Source of the DNA: Rubrivivax sp963725755
GTDB taxonomy: Bacteria; Pseudomonadota; Gammaproteobacteria; Burkholderiales; Burkholderiaceae_C
Direction of reading: 5' to 3'
Assembly (NCBI GenBank): GCA_963725755.1
Contig: CAVRZW010000017.1
Coordinates: 124,001 to 188,000 of the forward strand
DNA length: 64,000 nt
Part shown: one piece after another, positions 1 through 8,018 of the stretch
Position numbering within the stretch: the first letter of the stretch is position 1
How the letters are laid out: every line of letters starts with the position of its first letter
Translations under genes and position numbers: made by a program
Notes under the pieces: model-generated
Seen by the model: only the letters and a program-made list of their open reading frames with translations
What the model was told of the DNA's origin: nothing
Databases searched by the model: none

Positions 1-460
1 AGACGACTTCGCCGCCGGCGTCGGGCGGCGCCAGGCAGCGCTGCGCGCGGCCCTGGGCGCCGCGCGCCTCGCCGATGACGGCCCCGGGTGCCAGCATGGC
101 GCCCACGGCGACGGCGGGCTCGAAGTGCAGCCGCGCCGCTGCCGCCGTGCGCAGGCCCGGCTGCACGAAGGCCGAGTCGGTTCCCGACAGGGGCCGCAGC
201 AGGCCGTCGAAGATCTGCCCCAGCAGACCGGGCCCGAGGCGGATCGCCAGCGGCTGCCCGCCGCCGTGCACTTCGGTGCCGGGACGCAGGCCGGTGGTGT
301 CCTCGTAGACCTGGACCACGATCACGTCGTCGTGGATGCGCACCACTTCGCCCAGCAGCGCCTGCGGCCCGACGCGCACCGATTCGCGCAGCGCGAAAGG
401 CCCCTGCTTGACCGCGTGCAGCACCGGCCCGGCGATCCAGCGCACGATGGCCAGGCTCAT
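1..460 (-). CDS. atpA: V/A-type ATP synthase subunit A, N-terminal part (cut by window edge)
   Basis: Catalytic nucleotide-binding subunit of a V/A-type rotary ATPase. About 153 N-terminal residues are visible: the beta-barrel start (SLAIVRWIAGPVL) and the family-typical VYEDTTGLRPG, followed by the region leading to the bulge domain. The P-loop lies beyond the edge. The ATG at 460 overlaps the stop of the subunit E gene (ATGA), so it is the distal part of the same minus-strand operon; subunits B and D would be expected next, outside the window. Confidence 0.9.
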   Translation of the reverse strand, partial: MSLAIVRWIAGPVLHAVKQGPFALRESVRVGPQALLGEVVRIHDDVIVVQVYEDTTGLRPGTEVHGGGQPLAIRLGPGLLGQIFDGLLRPLSGTDSAFVQPGLRTAAAARLHFEPAVAVGAMLAPGAVIGEARGAQGRAQRCLAPPDAGGEVV

Positions 461-1098
461 GCGGCCGACTCCAGTTGCTGCAGCAAGCGCGCCTCGATCT
501 CGGCGCGGTCGGCCAGCAGGCCGGCCAGCGTGCCGTCGATGACGTTGCCCTGGGCCATCACCTTCAGGCCGGCGGTGATCGACGGCTCGGCTTCGAAGCG
601 CGGCGCAGTGCCGGTCGCGGCCGTCAGGGCGTCGGCCAGGGCCTGTTGCTCCGGCAGCGGCCAGCCCGGCGCATGCACGATGCGCCAGCCGCCTGGCGCA
701 GGATTCGGCAGATGCGCCCGCGCCGACGCCAGCACCTGCGCCACCCAGGTTGCCCTGGTGCCCGGCTGCTGCCACAGCGCCGTCAATTCGCCCGGCAACT
801 GCTCCCAGGCCAGCCGCAGCCATGCGGCCGTGCGCTGCTGCCGGTGCAGGCGGCGCTGGGTGGCCAGGCGCGCCTGCGCCGCGGCGATGGCGCCCTGCTG
901 GCGCTGCCGTTGCTCGGCAAAGGCCGCCCGCATGCGCGCGCGCGCCTCGGCATGCGCCTGGGTGTGCAGCGCCGCCGCGCGGGCATGGGCTTCGCCCAGG
1001 ACCTGCGCGCATTGGCGGTCACGGTCGGACTCGACCAGGTCGAGCAGGGCGCGTGCCTGCTGCTCGAGCTGCGACGGGGCGGGCCCGTGGGCGTTCAT
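457..1098 (-). CDS. atpE: V/A-type ATPase peripheral stalk subunit E
   Basis: 213 aa. The N-terminal half is a charged, Ala/Gln/Arg-rich helix typical of the E stalk subunit, and the C-terminal half is a compact domain ending LLADRAEIEARLLQQLESAA. In this family the N-terminal helix pairs with subunit G/H and the C-terminal domain contacts the A3B3 head. Starts with ATG overlapping the upstream subunit F stop (ATGA) and ends overlapping the subunit A start. The identification rests on operon position plus architecture; primary sequence of E subunits is poorly conserved. Confidence 0.8.
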   Translation of the reverse strand: MNAHGPAPSQLEQQARALLDLVESDRDRQCAQVLGEAHARAAALHTQAHAEARARMRAAFAEQRQRQQGAIAAAQARLATQRRLHRQQRTAAWLRLAWEQLPGELTALWQQPGTRATWVAQVLASARAHLPNPAPGGWRIVHAPGWPLPEQQALADALTAATGTAPRFEAEPSITAGLKVMAQGNVIDGTLAGLLADRAEIEARLLQQLESAA

Positions 1099-1391
1099 GC
1101 CTCGAGCCCCAGCTGCCCGCGCAGCCGCGCCGCGAGGTCGGGCAGCGGCACCTCGCCCAGGCGGTCGGGCACGATCAGCACGAGCGGCGCCAGCGCCAGC
1201 TGCGCGGCGCGCAGCGCGGCCTCGCCGATGCCCGCGGCCACGGTCGCGGAGACGAGCACCAGCGGCGAGCGCGCGCAGGCCCAGGCCAGGGCAGCGGCCT
1301 CCTCGCCACGCCGCGGCGTGCGCACCAGCGCCCCGGCCAGCCGGTAGCCCGCTGCGCTGACCTCGTCGCCGAGATAGACCGGTGCGGCCAT
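1095..1391 (-). CDS. atpF: V/A-type ATPase subunit F
   Basis: 98 aa, the usual size for subunit F of the central rotor stalk. An N-terminal YLGDEVSAAGYRLAG segment matches the conserved 'GDE-T/S-xxGFRLAG' start of the family, and a LVLIVPDRLG segment fits the Rossmann-like fold. ATG at 1391 overlaps the stop of the proteolipid gene; the end overlaps the subunit E start. In the assembled enzyme it binds subunit D and couples catalysis to the ring. Confidence 0.85.
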   Translation of the reverse strand: MAAPVYLGDEVSAAGYRLAGALVRTPRRGEEAAALAWACARSPLVLVSATVAAGIGEAALRAAQLALAPLVLIVPDRLGEVPLPDLAARLRGQLGLEA

Positions 1392-1750
1392 CACCCCAAC
1401 CGGTTGAGCATCAGGATGGCCACGATCAGCCCGTAGATCGCGATCCCCTCGGCCAGGCCGATGAAGATCAGCAGGCGACCGAACAGCTCGGGCTTCTCGG
1501 CCAGGGCACCGACGGCCGCAGTGCCGACGCGGGCGACCGCGAAACCGGCGCCCAGCGACGATGCGGCGGTGGCCAGTGCGGCGCCGATGAAAAGCCAGCT
1601 GCTGTCGATGCCGCTCCCTCTGGCGGCGGACGCGGCGGCGTCGGCGGCGGCGTGGGCGTCGGGCGACCAGAGCAGCAGCGCCGTGCCGGCCAGCCCCAGC
1701 ATCAGCGTCAGTGCCAGCCAGGGCAGCGGAAGGCCGGGCCGTTGGTTCAT
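1391..1750 (-). CDS. atpK: V/A-type ATPase proteolipid subunit K (c ring)
   Basis: 119 aa: an N-terminal hydrophobic segment that could be a cleavable signal or an extra helix (residues 8-28), then a single hairpin. The ion-binding carboxylate is most likely the Glu in GLAEGIAIYGLI of the last helix; the loop is ALAEKPELFGR. Gram-positive NtpK proteins are longer with two fused hairpins, so this ring subunit is of the short, F-type-like size. A Tyr five residues after the Glu resembles a Na+-coordination position, but the neighbouring Ser/Thr is Gly here, so ion specificity is open. Confidence 0.88.
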   Translation of the reverse strand: MNQRPGLPLPWLALTLMLGLAGTALLLWSPDAHAAADAAASAARGSGIDSSWLFIGAALATAASSLGAGFAVARVGTAAVGALAEKPELFGRLLIFIGLAEGIAIYGLIVAILMLNRLG

Positions 1751-3592
1751 CTAGTTCTCCTGGGTGATGAAAGGGGGTGCGGGCAGCGGGCGGAATGCGC
1801 GCCCCTGCGCCTGCATGAAGCGGGTGAAGAATTCGAACAGCACCAGCCGCGTGGTCTGGATCGATACCACCATCGCCTCCAGCACGATCACCAGCGCGTT
1901 GCCGAGCACCAGCACCAGCGCCTTGACCGCGAACGAGTCGGCCGCGTCCATCATGGCGACGACGGCCGACGACAGGCCCGCATGGGCCAGCGCGAAAGCG
2001 CCGACGCGCGCGAACGACAGCGTGTTGATCAGGATCTGCAGCGTCTTCTCGACCAGCTCGCCGATCGCCCCGAAGGCGGCCGCCAGGCGTCGCGCCTGTA
2101 CCGCGTGGCCGACGCAGTAGGCCAGCGCGCCGGCCGCTGCCACGGCGAGGGCGGCCGGCGCCACGAAGGCCGCCAGCAGGCTCAGATAGACGAGCACCAG
2201 CGCCGCGTCGGTCAGCAGCCAGCGGCCCCATTCGTGGCGCCACCAGGCCGCCATTGCATCCAGGCCCAGCCCCAGGGTCAGCAGCAGCGCGCCGCCGACG
2301 AGCGGCGCCAGCAGGACCGCGAGCGGCGCGTCCAAGGGGTGCAGCCACAGCGCAGGCAGCAGGCCGTGCAGGCTGAACAAGCTGCCGAACGCGAGCCCGA
2401 AGACGGCCGCTGCCAGGCCGCCCACCATCAGCAGGCGGGCGACCGGCGAACGCTTGCGAAACCACCAGCCGCCGGCTGCCAGCAGCAGTCCCTGGCCGAC
2501 GTCGCCGAACATGTAGCCGAACATCAGCGGCACCGCCACCGCCAGCAGCTCGCTCGGGTCGGCCTCGTTCGACGAAGGCATGCCCAGCGCGCGGCTGAAG
2601 ATCTCGAACGGCTGGGCCCAGCGCGGGTTGCTCAGCAGCAGCGGCGCCCGCGCGCCGGCCGGCGGCGGCGGGAAGTGCAGCAGCGCGCGCGCGCCGCATT
2701 GCTGCAGCGCCTGCGCCAGGGTGCTGCCGTCGACGTCGATGGCCCAGCCGGTGATCCAGCACAGCAACTCGCCGGATTCCAGCGCGTGCACGTTGTGCAG
2801 CACCCATTGCAGGCGGTCGGCATCGCCCAGCGCGCGCGGCAGGTCGTGGCGCGGGTGCAGCGCCTCCAGCGCCGCGCTCGCTTCACCCGTCTCCCGGGCG
2901 ATCGCCGCGAGGCGCTCGGCCAGATGGGCCTGGTTCTGTCGGCCATCGGTCCGCAGCCAGTCGGGCACCTGGTGGGCGCTGCCCTTGAGCGCGGTCACCG
3001 CCTGCGCCACGGCCTGCACGGCTTCGGGCCTTCCGGCCACCAGCAGGACCACCGCAGCTTCGATCTCGATGCCGCTGGCCAAGGTCTCGAGCCCGCCCGC
3101 GCCGGCGGGCAGTGCCAGCGCGGGATCGGTGCCCGGCGGCAGCACGAACAGCCGCACCGCCAGCCAGGGCCCGGCGCCGACCAGCGGTCCGGGGTCGATC
3201 GCACGCGCGGCCAGCGCGGCGAGCACGCGTTGCCAGAGCAGCAGCTCGTCGCGCTCTGCCGCATCGCGCTGCAGGGTCCGGATCAGCGGTTCGCCGTCCT
3301 GCGCCCAGGCGCGGATCGCCGCCAGGCTGCGCCGCAACGCAGCCACCGGCGCTTCCGGGAAAGGCGAGGGCCGGCAGGCCTGCGGCGGCGGCCAGTAGGT
3401 GCGGTAGCGCGCCGCCAGCTCGTGGTATTGCGCCAGCAGCGGCAGCACCTCGCTCAGGGCCGCGGGCAGCACGACGCTGGTGCGCGCCTCCAGTTCGACC
3501 GCACCGGTGCGTGCCAGCGCCTCGAGCACCAGCGTGGCATCGTCGCGCGCGGCGAGGATCTCGAACCAGCGGGCCGGGCGCGGGCGCAGCAT
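1751..3592 (-). CDS. atpI: V/A-type ATPase subunit I (stator a-subunit)
   Basis: 613 aa. The N-terminal ~320 residues are a soluble, partly coiled-coil domain; the C-terminal half has about seven membrane segments starting at VPLMFGYMFGDVGQGLL, the hallmark 'FGxMFGDxGxG' motif. The essential arginine of the ion half-channel is probably in INTLSFARVGAFALAHAGLS. The ATG at 3592 was chosen because it overlaps the upstream gene's stop and because MLRPRPARWFEILAA aligns with the usual 'M..PM.K..ii..' start; the reading frame stays open upstream. Slightly shorter than typical (about 650). Confidence 0.9.
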   Translation of the reverse strand: MLRPRPARWFEILAARDDATLVLEALARTGAVELEARTSVVLPAALSEVLPLLAQYHELAARYRTYWPPPQACRPSPFPEAPVAALRRSLAAIRAWAQDGEPLIRTLQRDAAERDELLLWQRVLAALAARAIDPGPLVGAGPWLAVRLFVLPPGTDPALALPAGAGGLETLASGIEIEAAVVLLVAGRPEAVQAVAQAVTALKGSAHQVPDWLRTDGRQNQAHLAERLAAIARETGEASAALEALHPRHDLPRALGDADRLQWVLHNVHALESGELLCWITGWAIDVDGSTLAQALQQCGARALLHFPPPPAGARAPLLLSNPRWAQPFEIFSRALGMPSSNEADPSELLAVAVPLMFGYMFGDVGQGLLLAAGGWWFRKRSPVARLLMVGGLAAAVFGLAFGSLFSLHGLLPALWLHPLDAPLAVLLAPLVGGALLLTLGLGLDAMAAWWRHEWGRWLLTDAALVLVYLSLLAAFVAPAALAVAAAGALAYCVGHAVQARRLAAAFGAIGELVEKTLQILINTLSFARVGAFALAHAGLSSAVVAMMDAADSFAVKALVLVLGNALVIVLEAMVVSIQTTRLVLFEFFTRFMQAQGRAFRPLPAPPFITQEN

Positions 3593-4359
3593 CAGGCCAC
3601 CTTCGAGCGCGGGAACAGCACGCGGCTGAGCAATTCGGAGCGCAGCCGCTCCAGCTCCAGGGCCCACAGCGCGATGTGGATGAAGGCGGCGGCCGGCTCG
3701 AGCGCCACGCGGCGCAGCAGCAGCGACAGCCGGTCGCGCAGCGCGCCGCGCAGCATCCAGCCTTGCCCCGCTGCGGCTTGCGCGAAGGCCTGGCGATGGC
3801 CGGCCAGCGTACGCGCCAGCTGCGCCAGCGCGACGTCGGCGGTGCCGGGCGCACGCGGCAGGCGGCGGCGCCACTCGGCCTGCCAGGCCCGGCCGAAGGC
3901 ATCGGGCGCGGGCCACGCAACGGCCAGCGGCGCCAGCGGCCCGGCGGCCAGCGCCGCGGCGCGCTGCGACGGCGTGGCTTGCGCCAGTGCGCGCCAGTCG
4001 CCGTCGGCCTGCATCCAGGGCGGCGGCGCGGCGCCGCGCGCCAGATGTTGCAGCGCTGCGAGGTCAGGCAGCACCGCGCACCAGGACACCGCGGACTGCC
4101 AGGGCCCCGGCATCCAGCCCGTGACCTCGGCGATGAGCTTGCGCCAGTGGCCGCGCAGCGTGGCCTCGATCTGGTGCGCACCGCTGTCGGCGGTGATGCC
4201 GACCAGCCAGGGCCGCAACGCGGTGGCGCGAGCGCCGTCGAGCAGCGGCGAGAAATCGCGCAGCACCTCGATGCGCCGCCAGGCGGTCTCGTCGGGCCGT
4301 TGGCCATGGCGGGACTGCAGTCGCGCGCAGGCATATTCGAGGCTGCCGCAGTCGATCAC
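3592..4359 (-). CDS. V/A-type ATPase subunit C-like protein
   Basis: 255 aa, GTG start (GTGA overlap with the upstream stop). Mostly alpha-helical, Trp/Ala/Arg rich, without clear catalytic motifs. It sits where the d/C-type subunit (rotor collar between the central stalk and the c ring) is expected in V/A-type operons and begins IDCGSLEYACARLQSRHG, similar to the start of bacterial subunit C-like proteins. Assignment is from position and size; I cannot confirm it by motif. Confidence 0.6.
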   Translation of the reverse strand: MIDCGSLEYACARLQSRHGQRPDETAWRRIEVLRDFSPLLDGARATALRPWLVGITADSGAHQIEATLRGHWRKLIAEVTGWMPGPWQSAVSWCAVLPDLAALQHLARGAAPPPWMQADGDWRALAQATPSQRAAALAAGPLAPLAVAWPAPDAFGRAWQAEWRRRLPRAPGTADVALAQLARTLAGHRQAFAQAAAGQGWMLRGALRDRLSLLLRRVALEPAAAFIHIALWALELERLRSELLSRVLFPRSKVA

Positions 4360-4700
4360 GGCGGCCCTCCGACCAAGGCCCTGGCCAGGGCCCGCACCTG
4401 CTGCGCCACTTGCGCCCGCTCTGTCGGCGTGAGCGGCTGGAGTGTCGCCAGTCGCGCCGCCTCGGTCTCGATGGCGGCCAAGCGGGCCGTCAGGTCACGC
4501 TCGAACGCGGTGGCCGCGGCGCGGATGCGGCGCTCGGTTCGCTCGGCCACCGAGCGCGCGGCCAGGCGCGCTTCCTCGGCGATCTGCTGGACTTCCGCCC
4601 GCGCGCCTTCGATCGCGGCCCGCGCCGCGATCTCGGCGCCGAGCACGCGCGCAATCGCTGCCGCGGCGTCGCCAGCACTGCTGTCAGGGGTCGGACTCAC
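4356..4700 (-). CDS. V/A-type ATPase subunit G/H-like coiled-coil protein
   Basis: 114 aa with a GTG start preceded by GAAAGAAG. Residues 25-90 are one long charged helix (ARAEVQQIAEEARLAARSVA...), as in the AhaH/G peripheral-stalk subunit that pairs with subunit E. First gene of the minus-strand ATPase operon; overlaps the next gene by GTGA. No gene is visible in the 227 bases between it and the thioredoxin-like gene, so the operon promoter is presumably there, though no clear -35/-10 was found. Confidence 0.7.
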   Translation of the reverse strand: MSPTPDSSAGDAAAAIARVLGAEIAARAAIEGARAEVQQIAEEARLAARSVAERTERRIRAAATAFERDLTARLAAIETEAARLATLQPLTPTERAQVAQQVRALARALVGGPP

Positions 4701-4927
4701 GCGCTTCTTTCACGGTTCAAGACCTGGATGCCCGGCCGGCCTGACCAACCGCCTGCGCCGCGCACGCCACGCACGGCATCGATCGGAACCGCACTGCCAC
4801 GCTGTCCAACCAGTACTTGGCCGATCTCACGAAGCGCAGCCGGTCTCCACCCACCTCGGATTGCATGTTGCGGCTGCGGCCGGCAGCCGAGGTTGACCCA
4901 CCTCAACGGGTCCGCGGCGCCCGCCGC

Positions 4928-5323
4928 TCAGCCTGGCCCCGGCCATGCCGCCGGTGCGTGTTGCCGCAGCCGTGCCGCAAAGGCTTCGATTTCCGGCGCT
5001 TGCGGGGTGGTGCCGATGGCCGGCCCGGCGTCGGCCAGCGCTGCGCGCAGCACGCGCTGCAGCGTCTCGGGCTGCGGCGTCAACGGTCCGGCGAAGCGAA
5101 CCCCTTGGTCGTCGACCACGACCAGGGTCGGAAAGGTCTCGACATCGAAATCGCCGACCAGGGCGGCCTCGTCCTCGATGTCGATCCAGTGTGCCTGCAG
5201 GCCCGGGTGCTGGTCGCGCAGGCCATCGACCGCGGCCTCGAACACCGGCGCGTAGCTGTCGCACAGCCGGCACCAGGCGGCGCACAGGCAGGCGATGTGA
5301 AGGGCAGGCGTGGTGGCTTCCAT
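4928..5323 (-). CDS. Thioredoxin-family protein
   Basis: 131 aa. The redox motif is AAWCRLC (Cys18, Cys21), followed by the acidic WIDIEDEAAL strand and the cis-proline loop VETFPTLVVVDDQG, all in thioredoxin order. No signal peptide, so probably cytoplasmic. The C-terminal 40 residues are an extra helix beyond the minimal fold. Similar proteins in Burkholderiales are annotated simply as thioredoxin family; the partner is unknown. Starts with ATG and stands alone between the ATPase operon and the acyl-CoA cluster. Confidence 0.85.
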   Translation of the reverse strand: MEATTPALHIACLCAAWCRLCDSYAPVFEAAVDGLRDQHPGLQAHWIDIEDEAALVGDFDVETFPTLVVVDDQGVRFAGPLTPQPETLQRVLRAALADAGPAIGTTPQAPEIEAFAARLRQHAPAAWPGPG

Positions 5324-5427
5324 GCGGCGGACGAACGAGGACTCGGCTCAGGTGCAGCCAGCGCATTGTCGGTACGCCAGGCCGAACCCGCGGTCGCGCG
5401 GGCGCGGGTTGACTCCAGTGCCCTGGT

Positions 5428-6786
5428 TCAGCCCAGCAGTCGCGGCACGAGGGCCGCATCGGCCAGCGTCCAGACCCTGGCGATCAGCGCGCGCGCCTCG
5501 GCTTCGGTTGCGCCCCCTGCGTACTGCGCCAGGCGGATCGCCTTGTCCTCGATCTCGGCGCGGCTGAGCGTGTTGCCGGGGTCGCCTTTGGGTTCGTCGA
5601 CGCGGCCGGCCAGCCGGCGGCCGTCGCGCGTGAGCAGTTCGACCTTGCCGATCCAGCGCGCCGGGTAGGCGGCATCGACCTCGGGGTCGAGCACCATGCG
5701 CACGCGGTCGCGGAAGGCCTTCGCGCCGGCATCGGCGAAATGGGCGTCGAACTCGGCCATCCCGGCGCGGCCGTGCAGCGCGGCCATCGCCAGCACGGTG
5801 CCCATCGAGAACTTGGCCTGGTGCACGGTCTGCGGGTCGGTCACCGGCCCGAGCACGTCGATCGCGCCCTGGTGCACGCGCGCCGTCACCTCGGCGATGT
5901 CGTCGCTGCGCAAGCGGTGCTCGCGCATCACCTGCAGCAGCGCGTCGGCCGCCGGATGCGTGTGGCGACAGGCGGCGTGGAACTTGAACGAGGTCTCGGC
6001 GGTCGCCCAGCGCTTGCCCAGGCCGGCGACCAGGCGCTGCGGGTCGCTGTCGCTGGACATGCCCGCGGCCATGCCCTGGGCACCGGTGAGGATGCGCCGC
6101 GCGCCGGTCAAGCCGTCGGCGGCCAGGTAGGCTGCGGTCAGCCCCGCCGCCGCCGCATGCGCGGTATGGAGCTGCTTGCTGTCGGCGGCGTCGCGCAGGA
6201 ATTCCCACAGCCCCGCGGCCTGCGTGCCCGCCGAGCCCAACGCGTGCAGCATCCGGTCCGGCGTCAGGCGCAGCAGATGGCCCACCGCAGCGGCCGCGGC
6301 CAGCGTGCCGGCGGTGCCGGTGGTGTGGAAGATCTTGTAATGCGAGCGGCCGAGGAACTCGCCGACCCGGATGCCGACCTCGTAGCCCGCCACCGATGCC
6401 GCCAGCAACTCGCGCCCGCTGCGGCCCAACGCCTGCGCCACCGCCAGCGCCGGCGGGAACACCACCGCCGCCGGGTGGAACACCGAGCCGTTGTGGACAT
6501 CGTCCTGCTCGGCGAAATGCGAGGCCGCGGCGTTGATCGCCGCGGCCACCAGCGGGCTGCTGCCGCGGCGGTCGATCAGGATCTCGGACGGACCCTGGTC
6601 CGGGCCTTGGCTGCGCCAGAAGCGGGCGATTGTCTCCACCGGCCGCGCGCCCTTGCCGGCCAGTGCCGAGCCGGCCCAGTCGAGCAGCAGGTCCTCGGTG
6701 CGGCGGACCACGGTGGCGGGAATGGCTTCGAAGCGCAGCGTGGCGGCGAATTCGGCCAGCGCCTGTTCGGACGGGGCTTCTTGCAT
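5428..6786 (-). CDS. MmgE/PrpD family protein
   Basis: 452 aa. Family signatures include SHFAEQDDVHNGSVFHPAAV (the residues lining the active site in 2-methylcitrate dehydratase-type enzymes), SHYKIFHTTGTAGTLAAAAA and FKFHAACRHTHPAADAL. These enzymes are dehydratases or decarboxylases of citrate-like acids; the exact substrate cannot be read from sequence. ATG at 6786 has a strong AGGAGG seven bases upstream, which fixes the start within a much longer open frame. Last gene of the set acyl-CoA dehydrogenase - CoA-transferase - MmgE/PrpD. Confidence 0.88.
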   Translation of the reverse strand: MQEAPSEQALAEFAATLRFEAIPATVVRRTEDLLLDWAGSALAGKGARPVETIARFWRSQGPDQGPSEILIDRRGSSPLVAAAINAAASHFAEQDDVHNGSVFHPAAVVFPPALAVAQALGRSGRELLAASVAGYEVGIRVGEFLGRSHYKIFHTTGTAGTLAAAAAVGHLLRLTPDRMLHALGSAGTQAAGLWEFLRDAADSKQLHTAHAAAAGLTAAYLAADGLTGARRILTGAQGMAAGMSSDSDPQRLVAGLGKRWATAETSFKFHAACRHTHPAADALLQVMREHRLRSDDIAEVTARVHQGAIDVLGPVTDPQTVHQAKFSMGTVLAMAALHGRAGMAEFDAHFADAGAKAFRDRVRMVLDPEVDAAYPARWIGKVELLTRDGRRLAGRVDEPKGDPGNTLSRAEIEDKAIRLAQYAGGATEAEARALIARVWTLADAALVPRLLG

Positions 6787-6815
6787 GGGCAGGTCCTCCT
6801 GGTCTGTTGAGGAGC

Positions 6816-8018
6816 TCAGATCGCACCGGCGCGGCGCAGCGCGGCGATCTCGGTGTCGGCATAGCCGAGCTCGGCGAGCAGGGCGTCGGTGTGTTCGCCC
6901 AGCGCGGGCACCGGGTCCATGCGGGCGTCGAAGCTCTCGGGCAGGCCCGGCGGCTTGAGCGCGGGGATGGCGCCGGCGGGGCTGCCGACCTCGACCCAGC
7001 GCTCGCGCGCGCGCAGCTGCGGGTGCGCCCACAGGTCGTGCATGTCGTTGACGCGCGCATTGGCGATCTGCGCTGCCTCCAGCCGCGCCACCAGTTGTTC
7101 GGCCGAGAGCTGCGAGAACACGTCGTCGATGATCGCCGACAGCGCTTCGCGCGCGGCCATGCGCTTCGCGTTGGATGCGAAGCGCTCGTCGCTGGCCAGC
7201 GTCGGCCGCTCCAGAACCCGGGTGCAGAAGACCTGCCATTCGCGCTCGTTCTGCAGCCCCAGCATCGCGGTCTTGCCGTCGCCGGTGGGGAACGGGCCGT
7301 AGGGAAAGATCGTCGCGTGCGCGGCCCCGGCGCGCGGCGGCGGCGGTGCGCCGTCGTAGGTGTAGTAGAGCGGAAAGCTCATCCACTCGGCCATCGCCTC
7401 GAGCATCGAGACGTCGATGCGGCAGCCCTTGCCGGTGCGGCCGCGCTGCAGCAGCGCGGCCAGGATGCTGCTGTAGGCGTTCAGGCCGGCGGCGATGTCG
7501 GCGATCGAGCAGCCGGCCTTGGCGGGCGCCTCGGGCGTGCCGGTGACCGACAGGAAACCGGCCTCGCTCTGGATCAGCAGGTCGTAGGCCTTCTTGTCGC
7601 GATACGGACCCGGCCGCGTCGGGTCGTCGCCGTAGCCCGAGATGTCGCAGACGATCAGCTTCGGGTACCGCGCGTGCAGGGTCTCGAAGCCCATCCCCAG
7701 CCGCGCCGCGGCGCCGGGCGCGAGGTTCTGGACCAGCACGTCGGCGCTGGCCAGCAGCCGCGCCAGCACCTGCGGTGCCTGCGCGTGCTTGAGGTCCAGG
7801 CTCAGGCTTTCCTTGCTGCGGTTGGTCCAGACGAAATGCGACGACAGGCCCTTGACGCGGGTGTCGAGCGCACGCGCGAAGTCGCCCACGCCGGGGCGCT
7901 CGATCTTGATCACGCGTGCGCCGAGGTCGGCGAGCTGGCGGGTGCAGAAGGGCGCGGCGATCGCGTGCTCGAGGGCGATGACGGTGACGCCGTCCAGAGG
8001 CCGGAGCGAGGCGGGCAT
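6816..8018 (-). CDS. CaiB/BaiF family (class III) CoA-transferase
   Basis: 400 aa. N-terminal LDGVTVIALEHAIAAPFCTR and ADLGARVIKIERPGVGDFAR are typical, and the catalytic Asp of class III transferases lies in the LSLDLKH...NLAPGAAARLG context (probably in the YDLLIQSEAG region). It moves CoA between an acyl-CoA and a free acid. Starts with ATG at 8018 overlapping the stop of the acyl-CoA dehydrogenase gene (TGATG), so translation is likely coupled. With its neighbours it suggests activation and degradation of a dicarboxylic or branched acid. Confidence 0.9.
   Translation of the reverse strand: MPASLRPLDGVTVIALEHAIAAPFCTRQLADLGARVIKIERPGVGDFARALDTRVKGLSSHFVWTNRSKESLSLDLKHAQAPQVLARLLASADVLVQNLAPGAAARLGMGFETLHARYPKLIVCDISGYGDDPTRPGPYRDKKAYDLLIQSEAGFLSVTGTPEAPAKAGCSIADIAAGLNAYSSILAALLQRGRTGKGCRIDVSMLEAMAEWMSFPLYYTYDGAPPPPRAGAAHATIFPYGPFPTGDGKTAMLGLQNEREWQVFCTRVLERPTLASDERFASNAKRMAAREALSAIIDDVFSQLSAEQLVARLEAAQIANARVNDMHDLWAHPQLRARERWVEVGSPAGAIPALKPPGLPESFDARMDPVPALGEHTDALLAELGYADTEIAALRRAGAI

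Noticed and set aside
1382..4432. 1016-codon open frame on the plus strand
   Set aside because: Antisense to the ATPase genes; Gln/Arg/Ala-rich composition without any family motif, a normal by-product of high third-position GC.
4697..4906. 69-codon ORF on the minus strand between the ATPase and thioredoxin genes
   Set aside because: No recognised motif and no ribosome-binding site; overlaps the likely promoter region of the ATPase operon.
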